Below, in pieces: positions 23,901 to 37,178 of a stretch of 64,000 nt of DNA (positions are counted from its first letter, which is position 1; every line of letters begins with the position of its first letter). Origin of the DNA: Balanoglossus misakiensis (Eukaryota > Hemichordata). Made by a program: the position numbers and the translations under genes. The stretch covers positions 2,790,001 to 2,854,000 of the forward strand of contig CM082576.2 in NCBI GenBank assembly GCA_040954595.2, given 5' to 3'. Under the pieces are notes generated by a model, which made no database searches, had not been told where the DNA came from, and saw nothing but the letters and a program-made list of their open reading frames with translations.

Positions 23901-24894
23901 ACACTATAGCTTTCCCTAAAGGGGTGGGAAACAAGTGCCAACTTTAACTGCGTGCTTCTTGGACAAGGGAAGACATCGATTGGTCGTGATTGCATAGAGA
24001 CCACAGCGAGACTACAAATAAACACGGACTTACAAAGAAAAGGGTTTAATAGCGACGCAAGCAAAAGGAATAAAGATGCAAAATATAAATGGACGCAATA
24101 AAACGGCGTCAATTCAAAGGTTGTGCGTCCGTCAGGTGCTCGTTTCACGGTTGACACCTCGTAAAAAGCGTTGTGACTCAATGATGAGGCCGTGTCCACC
24201 AATGGTGACCGTTGAACTTGCGGTCCCAGGTGACCTCGGTGACCTTTGTCGCGTTATTCCCCGCGATCCCTGGTGGTGTCCCATGTTCTTGACATGCCAA
24301 ACGGGCGAAGGTTTACGCCAGGGAAAAGGGCGACCTCGATCCTGTCGCTACAAAAGCTATATTATGGATCGCCAGGCGAAGGACGACCCAGTTCAGTAAC
24401 CCGGCGGACACATGTGATGCCGGACAAAACCTGTTGCGATGGAAATAGATGCCAAGCGACCCTCAATCCCAAGAAATGCTCATCCCACATCACTTACAAG
24501 TGCTCAAAAACACTGGAGTGTAGTCACGTGTCACAACCGGGAATTCGAAAGGAATGTTAATTAATTTAAATGCCTTGACCACGATGTGTTTTTGTTTTGC
24601 ATCCCCTTCTTTGAAATCCTACAAGTAATGATTTTGTTTGTGTATTGGGCTGACCGTGAAATCTTTGAATTATTTTCGCGTGGGACCAATTCACCTTTGC
24701 GTCGTTCCTCCTTGCTTGGTCCATTAAAGTCTGCCTTAATTAAAATCCTGATTTAATGGCGTTTCATGGTCAATATTGTTGCCTCTTAATCCAAACCAAA
24801 CCAAAACCAATGACGAATCAAATGTTTGTTTACACTCGAGGCCGTGCCCGGGGATCGCTTGCAAGATAGTTGCCGGTCGCAACCGAAGAACAGC

Positions 24895-24923
24895 GCTCGC
24901 GGGTATATAAATAACCTGCGAGC
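24895..24923. repeat. Hairpin with a TATA-like loop
   Basis: GCTCGC GGGT pairs with AACCT GCGAGC as about ten base pairs including one G-T wobble, enclosing an AT-only loop that contains TATATAAA-like sequence. A double TACATGTA follows directly at 24924-24937. It could be a core promoter fragment or a repeat end. Confidence 0.55.
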
Positions 24924-27547
24924 TACATGTACATGTAACTTTTCCATCAGAATCAATTTCAGAAAGGCTCGATCATTGATGATATCCGTCACCAGGGCAA
25001 AACCACGCGCCCGACACACATGCGCAATGCGGACGGATGACGCAGATGACGATGAGATAGAATTGGGGGAAATTTCGCTGTTAAGTTACACCACCTGGTC
25101 ATTCGTTGATAATAATTGCAAGAAAAAAAGTACAGTTCGGCGCCATGAAAAACCATTCATCATTCTGATCCCTTCTTTGACAGCTTGATCCTTGACATAA
25201 AGGAAAAGTTGACACCGTCGCATTTTATAGCGTGCTCACTATTCTTTTTATCGTGACGCAATCGCTGCCAGCATTATGGCAATCAATCTTAACAATTGGC
25301 AGAAATAACAAATTGCACTTTTATGCATTCACGTCATTTAGTTGACGTCGTACAAATTTCTGCGATTCAATGTTTATCTGACATTTGGTATTTTTTTTAC
25401 CTTTCATAGTAAATGATTAGTCGGGCTCTCATAACACTGTGTTGAATCCGTATTTAGCTGCAGACAGAACCCATCTTGCCAACTAACGGGCCGCGTGACA
25501 CCCTGGTATGTGATTTAAGATATTACTGCCTGGGGTTCTGAATGGAAGTGTTTTGCCTCTGGGATACACTCTGAGACGACAAGTCACATTCTACACCGTG
25601 TTACCACCACACATTTCCCTCAGTGTGCAGTTACCTGGGCGTTGCGGTGAATGAGAAAGCATCCTATCTCGCGAGAGTACAATTTGACGCCGCAGTGAAA
25701 TTGCAATATATCATACAAGTATAGGGGTGACGAAGCCATGTTTCTTGTGCCCATTTCTTGGAACGACTTGGAAATTTGCAATTTCTCGTCCCGATTCAAG
25801 TCGATTATCGACGTAAATTTTGTAGAGAAATGGAACTCACGATAATGGAGTTTCCGTAATGCCATCACAACAGTACACCGGAGTATGATGACCTCGAAAA
25901 TGGACGCTAATCCCTTAGAGTGGTTAAGTCGTGACGTCGGTTTGCTATACTCCGACAAAAATAAAAACTAATACCGGGAAAAATATAATGTCTTCAGTGA
26001 AAAATATTCTTGCACTCTAGTGAAAGTGAACATTAATTTTGCTATTGTCAGAATCATATAAAGGGGCAGTACAAGAGGCTTCAACATTGGATAATATTGC
26101 TCTTTGTTCTGTTATGTGTATCGACTACCGCAGACCCCGCTGTTTTAAGGGTCGCTGGGAAAGTCCAGGTGTTCAGCTTGTCGAAAACGTTTGCATGTGC
26201 GAAGCATACATTGGTATTATTGGTTTCCTGGTATTATTGGTAGCCTAGTCCGGACTAGAAGAGTCACACTGGCTGTGTTTACATGCCGAGTGCTGTGTTC
26301 TAGAAGTACGAGAAAATGTGGTCCAAATTAACAGAGACAGAATGGCCATAGAGTGTCTCGTGAAAGGTAGTCATTATCGAGTTATATGAATAAAGAAGCA
26401 ATCCAGCAGAACGAGAGTTTACGAAAGATAACACTCTGTAGCATTCACGCCGCAGGTATCTCCATTCACCGTGACAAAACAGGGTTTGGGGCCATAATAA
26501 AGCAATTAAATATCGCTTGAGCGGGTACTTGACTTCGACCAATATTGACCGAAACGAAAACAGTCCATGCTGTTAAAGCTACCAATGCATCGCGCACCAA
26601 TTCTACAACTTAGTGTGTTATTTTTAGAATCAGATAGAAGACCAGTAAACAACCACCGGCGGAGAGTTTACGTAAAAGTCTTTCAAAGTGTTTCTATTTT
26701 CCACTGTTTTTGTTACTGAATATACCCCAAGGATCGGCGTATAAACACAACATACAACGGATCTCTTAATCGATTCCGTTAACCCGCCACGGGCGTACTT
26801 GACTAGCTTAATCGTTGATCGACACAGCCGCTCAGGTCTGATTGTTTGGGCTGAGCGCAGCCAGGCAGAAGTACTCCTAAATCAATACGACCAGATTTGT
26901 TAATTTGCGGTGATTTACCATTATGTACCAAGAGGACTCGAGTAGCCAAAATGTCAAATAAATGCCACGGCTTGTTTGCTTTTTTAGAACCTCGCTAAAT
27001 ATATACTACATGCCCATTTGTTGATGTACAAACGGTGTGTTACAGAAAAGTACTTTTCGTTTACCCTACGTGACCGTGTATGAATACATGCACATATACG
27101 CTTACGCTTTCCAAAATGTAGTTCAATCGCATTTTTGTAAGTATTAGACACGTGCGTGTGGAAAGATGGGTTAACGTTGTGGGTGAGCGGGTTGCCATTT
27201 GCCCGGGAAATGCTGCTTCCGCGCCATCTTTGACGTAAAACGGTACCTAAGCATGTTATAATGAGCCAACAGAACGCAAAATGGTATACCTATTAAAGCA
27301 CCTGCACGACGTCAAATTACATTGAAAGAACAGACGCAGCGTTATAGATTATCTCAAGTCAAAATATCTTTTAAATGACAAATGCGAACAGTGATACATA
27401 CAGGCAGGGAAACATTCCACTAGTCTTTTTTGAAAGGCAATAAATCGTTAGAAGGACAGGCCAAAGGGAAAACAACTTTTAATCTTTGCGGTAAAATTAT
27501 GTACGATGTAATTTGTAGCCACTTGAGTACGACTTGTAACGTCCGAA

Positions 27548-27555
27548 TGACGTCA
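27548..27555. promoter_or_regulatory. Palindromic CRE TGACGTCA
   Basis: Full CREB/ATF octamer, with flanking bases AA and TT extending the palindrome (AATGACGTCATT). No adjacent gene is visible. Confidence 0.3.
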
Positions 27556-30500
27556 TTACTTGGCGTCGAAAGTGCCCTAAAATAGATCTTCTTGATTCTT
27601 GATATGAGTAACATTGCAACGAAAAAACGTGGCGCCAAAAGTTTCCTTTGGGGATTCAATCGAGCTTCCATTCTGTAGTAGAAGCGCACTGCTGAATGAC
27701 CCCGCTGTGACCTCCAGGCGAATCTGAAAAATTTAGGCACTTGTGTTTCTCACCTATACGCTTATATCTCAGGTTTGGGTGGAAAACTTATTCATTTTTG
27801 AGCAATGTGTCATAGTGACAGTATAGCCGTGTGTCGACAGACACAGAATGGTAATCAATAATCGTGGCTACCAGGAATATTTGGCGTATGTTTGGCCACA
27901 GTGGGTGAATGTTCTCAAAGTTAGCATCCGCGTTTCTGTAGGTTTAACAACATTTATTTTGAAGTCAGATACGCCGAACTATTCATCGATCCAGCTCATT
28001 CACGACTTAAGTAAACGATATATTTGTTTCTGAAGAATATCTGTTATTTCAATAACCATTTGACGAATAACTCGAGTTAACATTCCTTTTCACATTTAGA
28101 AACACGATACAGGATCTGTGGCCCGCTGGAAGGCGCTGCAATCACTTGCGGCCACACATCAAATGTCAGTGTTTTCCCCCCTTTCTCAATGCAGCCAACG
28201 TGTTCATATTTACTAATTCTATACTTCCGCCCCTCTCACCTTTAAACCTCGATGCGAAATGCCAGAAGACCGATTGAACTGACGCTGACTTCTTGCCTTT
28301 TTTGAAAAGTGCGATATATGAAATTCTTTTAGGTCGAAGGAGAAGAATTTAATTTTGGAAAATGCATATCTCGGAGTTAATTGATGGTAAAAGTATTGCC
28401 CCGACAGTTTTGGTTTCATTTGTCGGGTCGCTGGACAGTAATGCCGACAAATCAATCATGTTTGAAGTAATTATTGTTTTCGCCAAGATGAAACTGCGAG
28501 GCTTTTCACGGCCTCCTATCAAGTTAAATGGCAGTAACTTCATGGTGTATGCGACCATCTGAAGGCACAGTATCCTTTCGACCGAATGGACATAAGGGCG
28601 TCCTGCAGCTTTGTTACTTAAATTGCCTTTACTGAACATGCACAAATTTCATTCATGCCTACGGGAAAGCCTTGGCAAAGAATAACACACTGAATCAATG
28701 CTGGTTGTATCAAGACTGTGTTCAAATATGAAAAACATATGTCATTTGTTGACAGAAATGCTCTGCCCAAAGCAAGCATTGGTGGAGGTTGGTGTTTTAA
28801 ATCTGTTCCAGAAAGTATTAACGGCAGTTTTCATTGGGCGAGGGTCTAACGACCAATAACAATGTCGGGTTATTGTGCACGTGGCATTGTTGGCAAATTA
28901 TGAGGCCCTATATCAATATTTTATACAGGTTAATGTGTGTCAACTCGACCCTAGCGCAACAGCGAATGTGTTGGGCGCGATGTGCAAACACCAGCTATAT
29001 TGTAAATGCGAATATTCGATCTATTCACGCAGGGAAGTTTCTTTCATATGTTAAACGCTTTGTGCCATATTATGATCAGTAGACTGCATCACGCGAAAGA
29101 AAAATGTCTATCGGCGAGTTTTGTTCCAATTGCAGGGCCCGGTTGCAGGGGCAATTTGGTATGCTTTCTTTCTCAGCAGCACTTGACTACCAAATCTCCA
29201 AATTGTGGTTATCGACACATTCGAAGGTGTTAATGGCGATACGCTCACAGTACAGCCGGGCAGGCTGTTAAACTTAGAATTCAAATATGTTTGTATGACA
29301 CGAATAAAAAAGACTACTGTGTTGGAAATGATTTCATTTTTAATGAATTCATCGTCTTGAACCAAGTCTAGGGTTTGAAGGGAAACCTATTTTTTTTACC
29401 CGACATTGAACTTTTGACGTCGCAGGCTGTAGGTGCATTCTCCAGAGACTTGTTGAACACGCGAACTGGGCGCGGCGTCCGTGACTGGACGTTTCTAATA
29501 CCTTTGACCCCCACAGATGAATCGCAAAAATCTTCCAAGCGTGTGTATAAACAATCTTCACTTCGTTAAAACGTGCTGGTGTTTGGGTGCGTCGAATGGT
29601 AGGAGCTCAATACGGTTATTCAGTTGTGACATACGGCATGGGATGATAATCGCCAATGTCGGCGATGACAAGTCTTTCAAAACGGGCAGTATTTGACACA
29701 GGTGTTTTTAATGTAACTGTCAACAGGTTTTTACTTCACACAATACATGACGAATGGTCTACGTGACGATTACGTCAGCTTGGAACCGCTGGGTTCACTC
29801 AGTAAACCTCGTTGATACCGCTAAAAAGTTTAACCGTTAAATGGAGTAAAAATGTAAATACATTAGGGAAATCTTTCAGCACATGGCGAAAACAAACATC
29901 GCCTTGTCTAGCTAGTTTAGTTTGATAAAGAATCCCAGCTTTGGGTTATTAGCAGCGATTGCAAATGTTAACTAGTACGATAGGAAAAGGGGCCGTAAGG
30001 AACAAGGAAAACGAATTAGAAAGTCAACCTTACCACTTCCAATGTCCGAATGTTCAGAATCAGTTTATAAGTCCGACACGATTGGTTCCACACAACATGA
30101 ATAATGTCGCGTCGCTGCCGTGTAATTCTCGATACAGCTTCACTTATATCATACTTTGAGCAGATAAAATTCCCAATAAACGGGGAACTATGCGTGATCT
30201 AACTAGACTTCCGACTGTTCCCCCTCAGGATGTTGGATATGGAATGACTCTGCTAGTTATGAATGGGTGCGGAGTTTTACAATGTCAACGGCCCCGCGTC
30301 GAATATGGATCAACGTACACCAGCAGCGCCGGTCTCCTGGCGTTAGTTTTCATAGCTCAGGCGCGATGCATACATTGAACACGAAACTACCTTCACCGAG
30401 ATCACCCAGCAGACCAGGGACATGCGCAATAATTCCTCTGTGACGGCGCCCGCTTCCTCACCGCAGACATCGTGCGCCCACGAAAGAAATGTCACCCTGC

Positions 30501-33500
30501 CGTTAATTGGCTGCGCGGAATAACCACAACCACACAAGCTCGTCTTGTATTCTCGAAGCGGTAAAAAAATACGTTTCCGGTGGCAGAGGATAAACTCATA
30601 ATCCGCCATTTCGCAGAATGGCAGTCATCATTGTGTGGTGGAAGTCCATTTTCAGTCACGCAGTATGTTCGTTCGGTATGAGCAATCGCAATATATTGAC
30701 CTCTGGGCGCGGATACAATGCTAACATATGTCACGCGCTAAAGATGCATGCGTATACTGACTAAATGTATATGGCACGTTAACCAAAGTACGTGTGACAC
30801 GACAGGATCATGATCAGCGAAGCATCGGCACCTCTAGCCTCGTAATTGGGTGCCTAGTATGAAAGAGAGTGCGAATCAAGCAAATCCCTTGATATGCTTT
30901 CCCTAAAACTCGCTTGAAATTGTTAAAAACACTGCGACATTGTTTATAATGTCTCATCGCGGAAAAAACACGTATTTCACTTAGCACAAGTGAACACCAT
31001 TTTGAATTTGTTCATTTGTAGGTTTGCACGACGGCTATCGAAACCTGATGCACGATCACCGTGCCTGGTGATCTCAAAACAGTCTACTAGTCTTAATTTC
31101 TTTCTTTTCAATAGGACATCGCCCCACCCCAAAAAGGGCCACGCCCTGTCATCCAAGTCGACATGTCATTCCTAATTCAACAAGTGCGTGTCCTCATTTC
31201 TGTCGATTGTCAAAAGATATTCTACTTGCAAATTGAAATTGAATCAATAAAAAGCAAACAAATGTAACAATGACGCATGAAAATTCGGTTAAAAGAGAAA
31301 CCGACGAAAATAATAATTCCCCTTTTAACGGCTGCGTCTACATTTTTTCCCATTTCGACGTGATAATCGTGACACCGGACTATTTGTCAGCTACAGGCGT
31401 CGTTCACTGAACAACATGACACGGGATTTGTATCTCTTCGGCAGTAAGCTGCCTTAACAATGCAGATCGATAACGCTTAATGCTACAGATGGTCTGATGC
31501 TTTTCTGGTATCAAGCAATATTACTCTAATACGCCAACCATTACAGTGTTGGCGAACGTACGCGTGACATTTTTGCCCGGCGACCATTTTCTAGTCGTCG
31601 AGATCATAAGGCTAATGATAAAGCTGATTGATAATTAATTCTAATGATGATAGTGGTGGTGGTGATGCAGGCATGTTAGGAGACAGAGAGAGAGTCACAA
31701 AGTCACAAAGACACTTGTAGAGACAAAAACTCTGTTTCCAACTCGGCATTGAGACCGACATTGTTTAATAAGATACTGAGCAAAGAGCGAGCTTCCCATT
31801 GATAAGCGCATCCTTTCAAACTTTCTGTGGTACAAACTTGAAAGCATTCCAGCTGTAACGACAGAGCCCAAGACACTCATAAGACTTCATCCCACGGTAC
31901 CACTAATTGGCAATGGCACAATATGTGCATACATACATGTATATCGTGCCACTGAAAAGTTCAACGAACTCAAGAGCAACTGTAACGACAGCAGCCAGCC
32001 GAGTTTCTCTCCATCGCTCGGACGGGTGTTGTTTCACGATGCAGCTGGTTCTGATTGTGCTTGTCGGCGGCCATAGCTAACCGGGCACATGCAATCATTT
32101 AAACTGACCCACAGACATGTATGCAATGGCAAACTGTGACAGATTGAACCTCCGACTGACTTGCATTTAATGGAGGAGACCGAAAGTAAAGGTCAAAATG
32201 GCCACCTGACTTTTAAAAAAACTTTGTTTTGTACGTACTTGCGGTTTGATTTATAGCAACGTACAACAGAGAATAAAAATAGCTCTTCTCAAATTGTTAT
32301 TTTTCACCTAAAATCGGCAGAAATCTCTGGTATGCACATTCTCTTCACTTCACTTCCGGCAAGGCGGGTGGACTGGTGAGCAAAGTTTCTTCGAGTTGAG
32401 TGGATCTCGTCATGTGGCGAGACGAAACGAAATTCCGAGAGTTAAATTGCTATTAAAACGAAGAGTAGTGTAGACGATAGTTCGTCTTCCACAAAACTTT
32501 CCCCCAAATTCAAATGATTGTTTATTCGGTTCTCGATCAAAGGATGGACAGATTGTTTCTTACCAATACCCGAGATCATCATAATGCTCCCCGTTCTACT
32601 AAAAAGACCCAAAAACGTACATGGACATGGGACAATGTACATGTACATCGGTACATGTACTTCGTAGACAAATATTAATATAATAGGGACATGGAAAATG
32701 TAAAAGAGACTGTATAACACCTGCTTGTAACAAACTGCGCCTAAGCCCGTTGATAAAACCGGTTTCTGTCCGCACATGAACAGCTTTCTGCTCACTGTAT
32801 TGTAACAATCATCGCCGTCCTGCCCAGATGGTAGAATTTGCTTGCGTTGTATGTGCTGCGTTAACGTTATCAGACTAACTACCCCCTAATACGTAACCTG
32901 TTTGGACTCTGTGGCAGCTACGTCATGTGCCATACCGTTTGCACGCAACTGAGCAATAACGACAACCACCATGCTGCCAAATAAACAAATACCAACTAAA
33001 AGTTAGAACAGGAAACGGGGGTGTCCTCGATGCAAAAAAGAGTCCTTGCCACCTAACACGTACTCTAGGTTCACCAACTGAGACAGCGGATCTGGTGGTG
33101 AATTAACTGACATAATCGACACTCTTACTTCCCACGTGCTGGCGGGAAGGCAGGGTTCGGACGAGAATCAAGTGGATTCAACAGGAACTCCATTACAGTC
33201 TGTGACCGTCAATGAATCAGTCTAATTCTAAGTACTCGGAAATGTTTCGCATAGGAGTAGTTGAAACCAATTTTTGATAATGTAAACGAAATTTTATTAA
33301 GGAAACCGGTCTTTATTAACTTTAAATTTTAAATTGTTTAAAGGACTTAGATGGTCTGTTTACTACGAGGGTATACTAGTATGTTCCCCGGTCGTCAGTT
33401 GCATGCAGAGTGCAATTTGATCACAGTCTAGTCTTTAAAGTCTGCTTCTGGACATTTGTGCTGCCAGTCAGTTATGGTTTTCTTTCCTATATATTCAACC

Positions 33501-35812
33501 AACTTTTAAATTTATTATGATAGGTGACATCTGTCGTGACAGTGACAACCCCGGCGTGGCTGGCTCTCCCTTGCGAAAGCTATTCGCCACCATGTTCCAG
33601 CCTTCAAATTAAAATGTTGACCCTTCACTCGTTTTTGTTGGAATCGAGCGAATGTCATTTAATTTCACGACGTCCGGATGTGGAAATTAGTCTGTGACGA
33701 CACTTGTTTCAGGAGACGGTCCATGTTGAGAGAGTTCGCATTCCTTCTCCAAGCCTGTATCATTACCGCGCCTGCGCTGGAAACGTCAAAACATTACACA
33801 GAAAACCTACCAACAGGCAACAGAGTTCTCTCGCAGAGGAAGCTCGGAGTGAGGGTTTATTTCCCCAAACGGGGCGGAATACAAGGCGAGGGCAAGCGGT
33901 GAAGTGGCACCTGGCTGTGAGACCAACAACACGTTTTACCGCTATCCCCCAAGGCACGGTGAAATGGACACAGAGACGGTCTTATTGCCATCAAAATAAC
34001 AAACACTGTGGCTAGTCTGCATCGTTCCTTCAACAATATCATGAAACGGTCCTCAGGGCATACATTAAAACATATTTTCCCTGGATACATGACTTCTATT
34101 AAAAGGCCTCTCCCGAGGCGAGTACATTTACGTAAAGGAAGCATTAAAATTAGGAGAGCAAGTCTCTCCACCGGACCACCATAGTTCTGCCATCGCGGAT
34201 CTCAGTTTATTGGCGACAGTCACGTGGTTCACATGAAACCAATCAGGCTATTTTGTGGCTAGATTTTGGTTAAATGACTAAAAACTGCACCATTGCGTGG
34301 TGGTGACAGAGCTTGTCGTGACAGGCACCAACGAGCCCGAGTACAGTGACTTGTAACGTTGCAGGATTACAATTTTCGGGGCGTGCTGGGGCGGAGGTGG
34401 GCAGTAATAACTGGGATATTAGAGATGTATCGAATGTCAATACTGTAATGAAGATTTCACGCTGTGTGTCCTGCCCCGGCAAATTATCGCTATTCAATCA
34501 AGTGATACGCTTACAGCGTCCGATACAGCCAACTATCGTGTTTTCGACTTGTCACTTTGACCCCGACAGTGACTGTGGTGAGTCAGCGCGTGCGCATCTG
34601 ACAACTCAACGTTTGAGTATGGAGGACAGACTGTTTTATACGACAAAGATTGAACTAAAGCACTTTCTTTTTCGCGGGTATTTGACCTCTGCACCAGGAG
34701 GAGAGGATTTCGGTATAACAAACATGCCATGCGTCTTTTTTGCAGTACACTGATTCGGCTCAGGCTTTGTGTTGGTGGTAACGCTTACCTCGGAGACACA
34801 TGATTCCAGATAGAAATAGAAGATTCAAATGTTGTAACTTAAGACTATATGAGAGTTCATGCAATGCCATTCGACCAACTGAAACAAACAATAAGGGCGT
34901 TTACCTATTCTAAAACGGTCATTCAACTTATATCGGAACTTATCGCCAATTATGGAAATACTGTAACTCTTATTGTAGATAGGAATATGTTCGGGACATG
35001 AATCTCGCCTGTAAGCATATGTATTGTTGGTGAACAGGATTACAATATTTGTACAATTGGGCGATTACACAATGTATTCTTACATTTTTAGAATATGAAA
35101 GTTTCTGGTATCAAGCAAGCGACAGCAGTACGCATGTTGACACTGTTGTGACCTATGACCCAAAGTTACGTTCTATCTGCGGTTGAGTTCATGGTCGCGC
35201 TGTGTAGGTCACGAGTGTTTCGTGTGAAGTTGATAAGTATAAACACTTGCAGCTCTTGTTACGTCATAACTTCCTTACTGTGTGCACGTATCCCCGCCCG
35301 AACATATAGCGAAACAGCAACGGAGGCAATACCATTAATATTCCCAATAAATGACTCTGTACTTCAGCGATGATGCATGTGAAGGAAACCGTTCTCCATC
35401 TCCTTTTTTAAATCATAAAACTGGTCTAATGATTGGTCGATTGACCAAGTAGAAGAGTGGAAAGAAAGCTCAATTTGTAATCAAATCAAGTAATGTACCT
35501 TTGACAGAATGGTACAATGAAATGCCCGAGAACACAAATGTTTTTTTAAAATTCGTCACAGTCGCCACACTCGAATCAAAACCCGCTGTCCGACGAAAAA
35601 CCACCTGCGCTGTGTTGAGCCAATGATCATTATGACAAACATCACGTGATCATAATCTAACGGATCGTAGTATTAAAAAAGTTGTTTAGAATCGCTCAAG
35701 CAGGGCATGAAAGTAAGGACTCGCCGTCGATTGTGGTGAGTGGGCAACCGATCGCGACCATAAAACTGAAACACTATAAAGTACATTGCACTTTGCGGAT
35801 GTGTAGCGCAAC

Positions 35813-35830
35813 ACAGACAGACAGACAGAC
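35813..35830. repeat. Short (ACAG)n microsatellite
   Basis: About 4.5 CAGA/ACAG units, followed by an ATACGTACGTGTG stretch. Confidence 0.9.
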
Positions 35831-37170
35831 ATACGTACGTGTGTTTAGATATGTGAGGAAAAAACTTCACCAGATTTAACTACCGTCTTAATAAAGACAG
35901 TAGGAAACCACATGACGCGAGGACAAAACGACACCCACGGAATACGGCCGCCGGGAAGATGATCCCACAGTCAGCGCAGCTGTTCGGGGAGATAGCCGTG
36001 CACGTTCCTCGAGACATTCTATACTTTTGGTGGGTTTATGGCCCTGCTTAACAAGTAGGGATCAAACGCAAATCACTCGCATGGCAACCTCGCAAAGTTT
36101 CACCTTTTAAACAGCCAACGACGCTGACAGCGATTCGTCGCGTGTTTTAATGAGGATCAGAGACATCTACGCTCGCCGCGCATCCCCAGCCCACGTCGCA
36201 AAATGTCATGTTGGATTTTATTTGGATTTTCAAAGATATTCAATAGTTTAATGATTCAATATTTCGTGGGTATTATCGTCCACTCAAGCCTTCGCTCACG
36301 CTGGTAGCAGTGGCCGACTTCAGTTAAGTACAGCCATAAAAGTTAAGGGGCGGCCTGATAACATTAGCAGAGGGGCTGTAAACGACAATGTTTGCATATT
36401 GGGCCGTTATTAGTCTCCAGTCGCTGTTGTTGCCGTCTGCAAAATCCAGGGCATCTGAGGATAAGTCTATAGCAGGTCATTTTCATTATAAACTTTATTT
36501 TTACGAAGGCAGTTAAGTGGAAAATATAATGCGGTGTTGTTCACGACTTCGCATGCAGACAATCGTTGATTCAAGGATTATTAAAGGGACACAAGCTGCA
36601 ACTTTTGGCTTTTTTGGGTATCGCTCTGTGTACCAACTGCGCATTATTGTTCTTTTCCTATACCAGGCTAGATTGCCCAGTATTTTGTTTGTTGACACAC
36701 AACACACATACAGTGTAGGCCTATGTATAACGGCCATTGTTGACAAATTAATTCGAGTCCGGATTTGAATTCATGATCAATTTTCAACCAAGACAATGGT
36801 GACAGCACACGCGTGGGTTGTGTTGGTAAGATGAATACTTCGTGTTTCATCCAGCCCACATCGCGAGGTTGTGAAATATGTGGTCAATTCTAAACAGTTG
36901 GCGCGTTTGGTCGATTATCTCATCTTGCATTTGTCCTCATTTGATCCAGAGGCAAACGATATTGCATTCAGTCCATGAGGCCAGCTCAGAAATTGCCACA
37001 TGCAGACTAGACCGTAAATGCCAAGGACATATCGTTATAAGAACCTGCCAAAACGTGTAACTACAACAGCAAGTCGTCACAGAATGTTATATATCTTTTC
37101 ACCACCAGGTTTTCTGACGATGTGTATGTGCATTCAACTTTGACTCCGACGCAATAATTTCGTCAGTTGG

Positions 37171-37178
37171 TGACGTCA
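37171..37178. promoter_or_regulatory. Palindromic CRE TGACGTCA
   Basis: Full octamer followed at once by ATGCATGCA, itself a palindromic POU/bZIP-like stretch. No adjacent gene is visible. Confidence 0.3.

Larger units (their letters stand above)
14508..24000. other. Non-coding stretch upstream of the receptor coding exon
   Basis: The receptor 5' exon(s), 5' UTR intron and promoter should lie in this direction but cannot be located by eye. A 158-codon minus-strand frame at 15444-15920 has no domain and crosses a 12-base G/C tract. G/C tracts occur at 14931-14946, 15782-15793, 21611-21620 and 21732-21744; a (GGTC)n run lies at 17493-17510; a hairpin lies at 20203. A possible minus-strand exon at 23035-23430 is described in the findings. 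Confidence 0.55.

Noticed and set aside
24826-25188. Frame containing DDADDDE, considered as a reverse-transcriptase ADD motif
   Set aside because: No flanking RT blocks; the acidic run comes from a GATGAC repeat.
32041-32082. Short signal-peptide-like frame MQLVLIVLVGGHS
   Set aside because: Stops after 13 codons and no donor site keeps it open.
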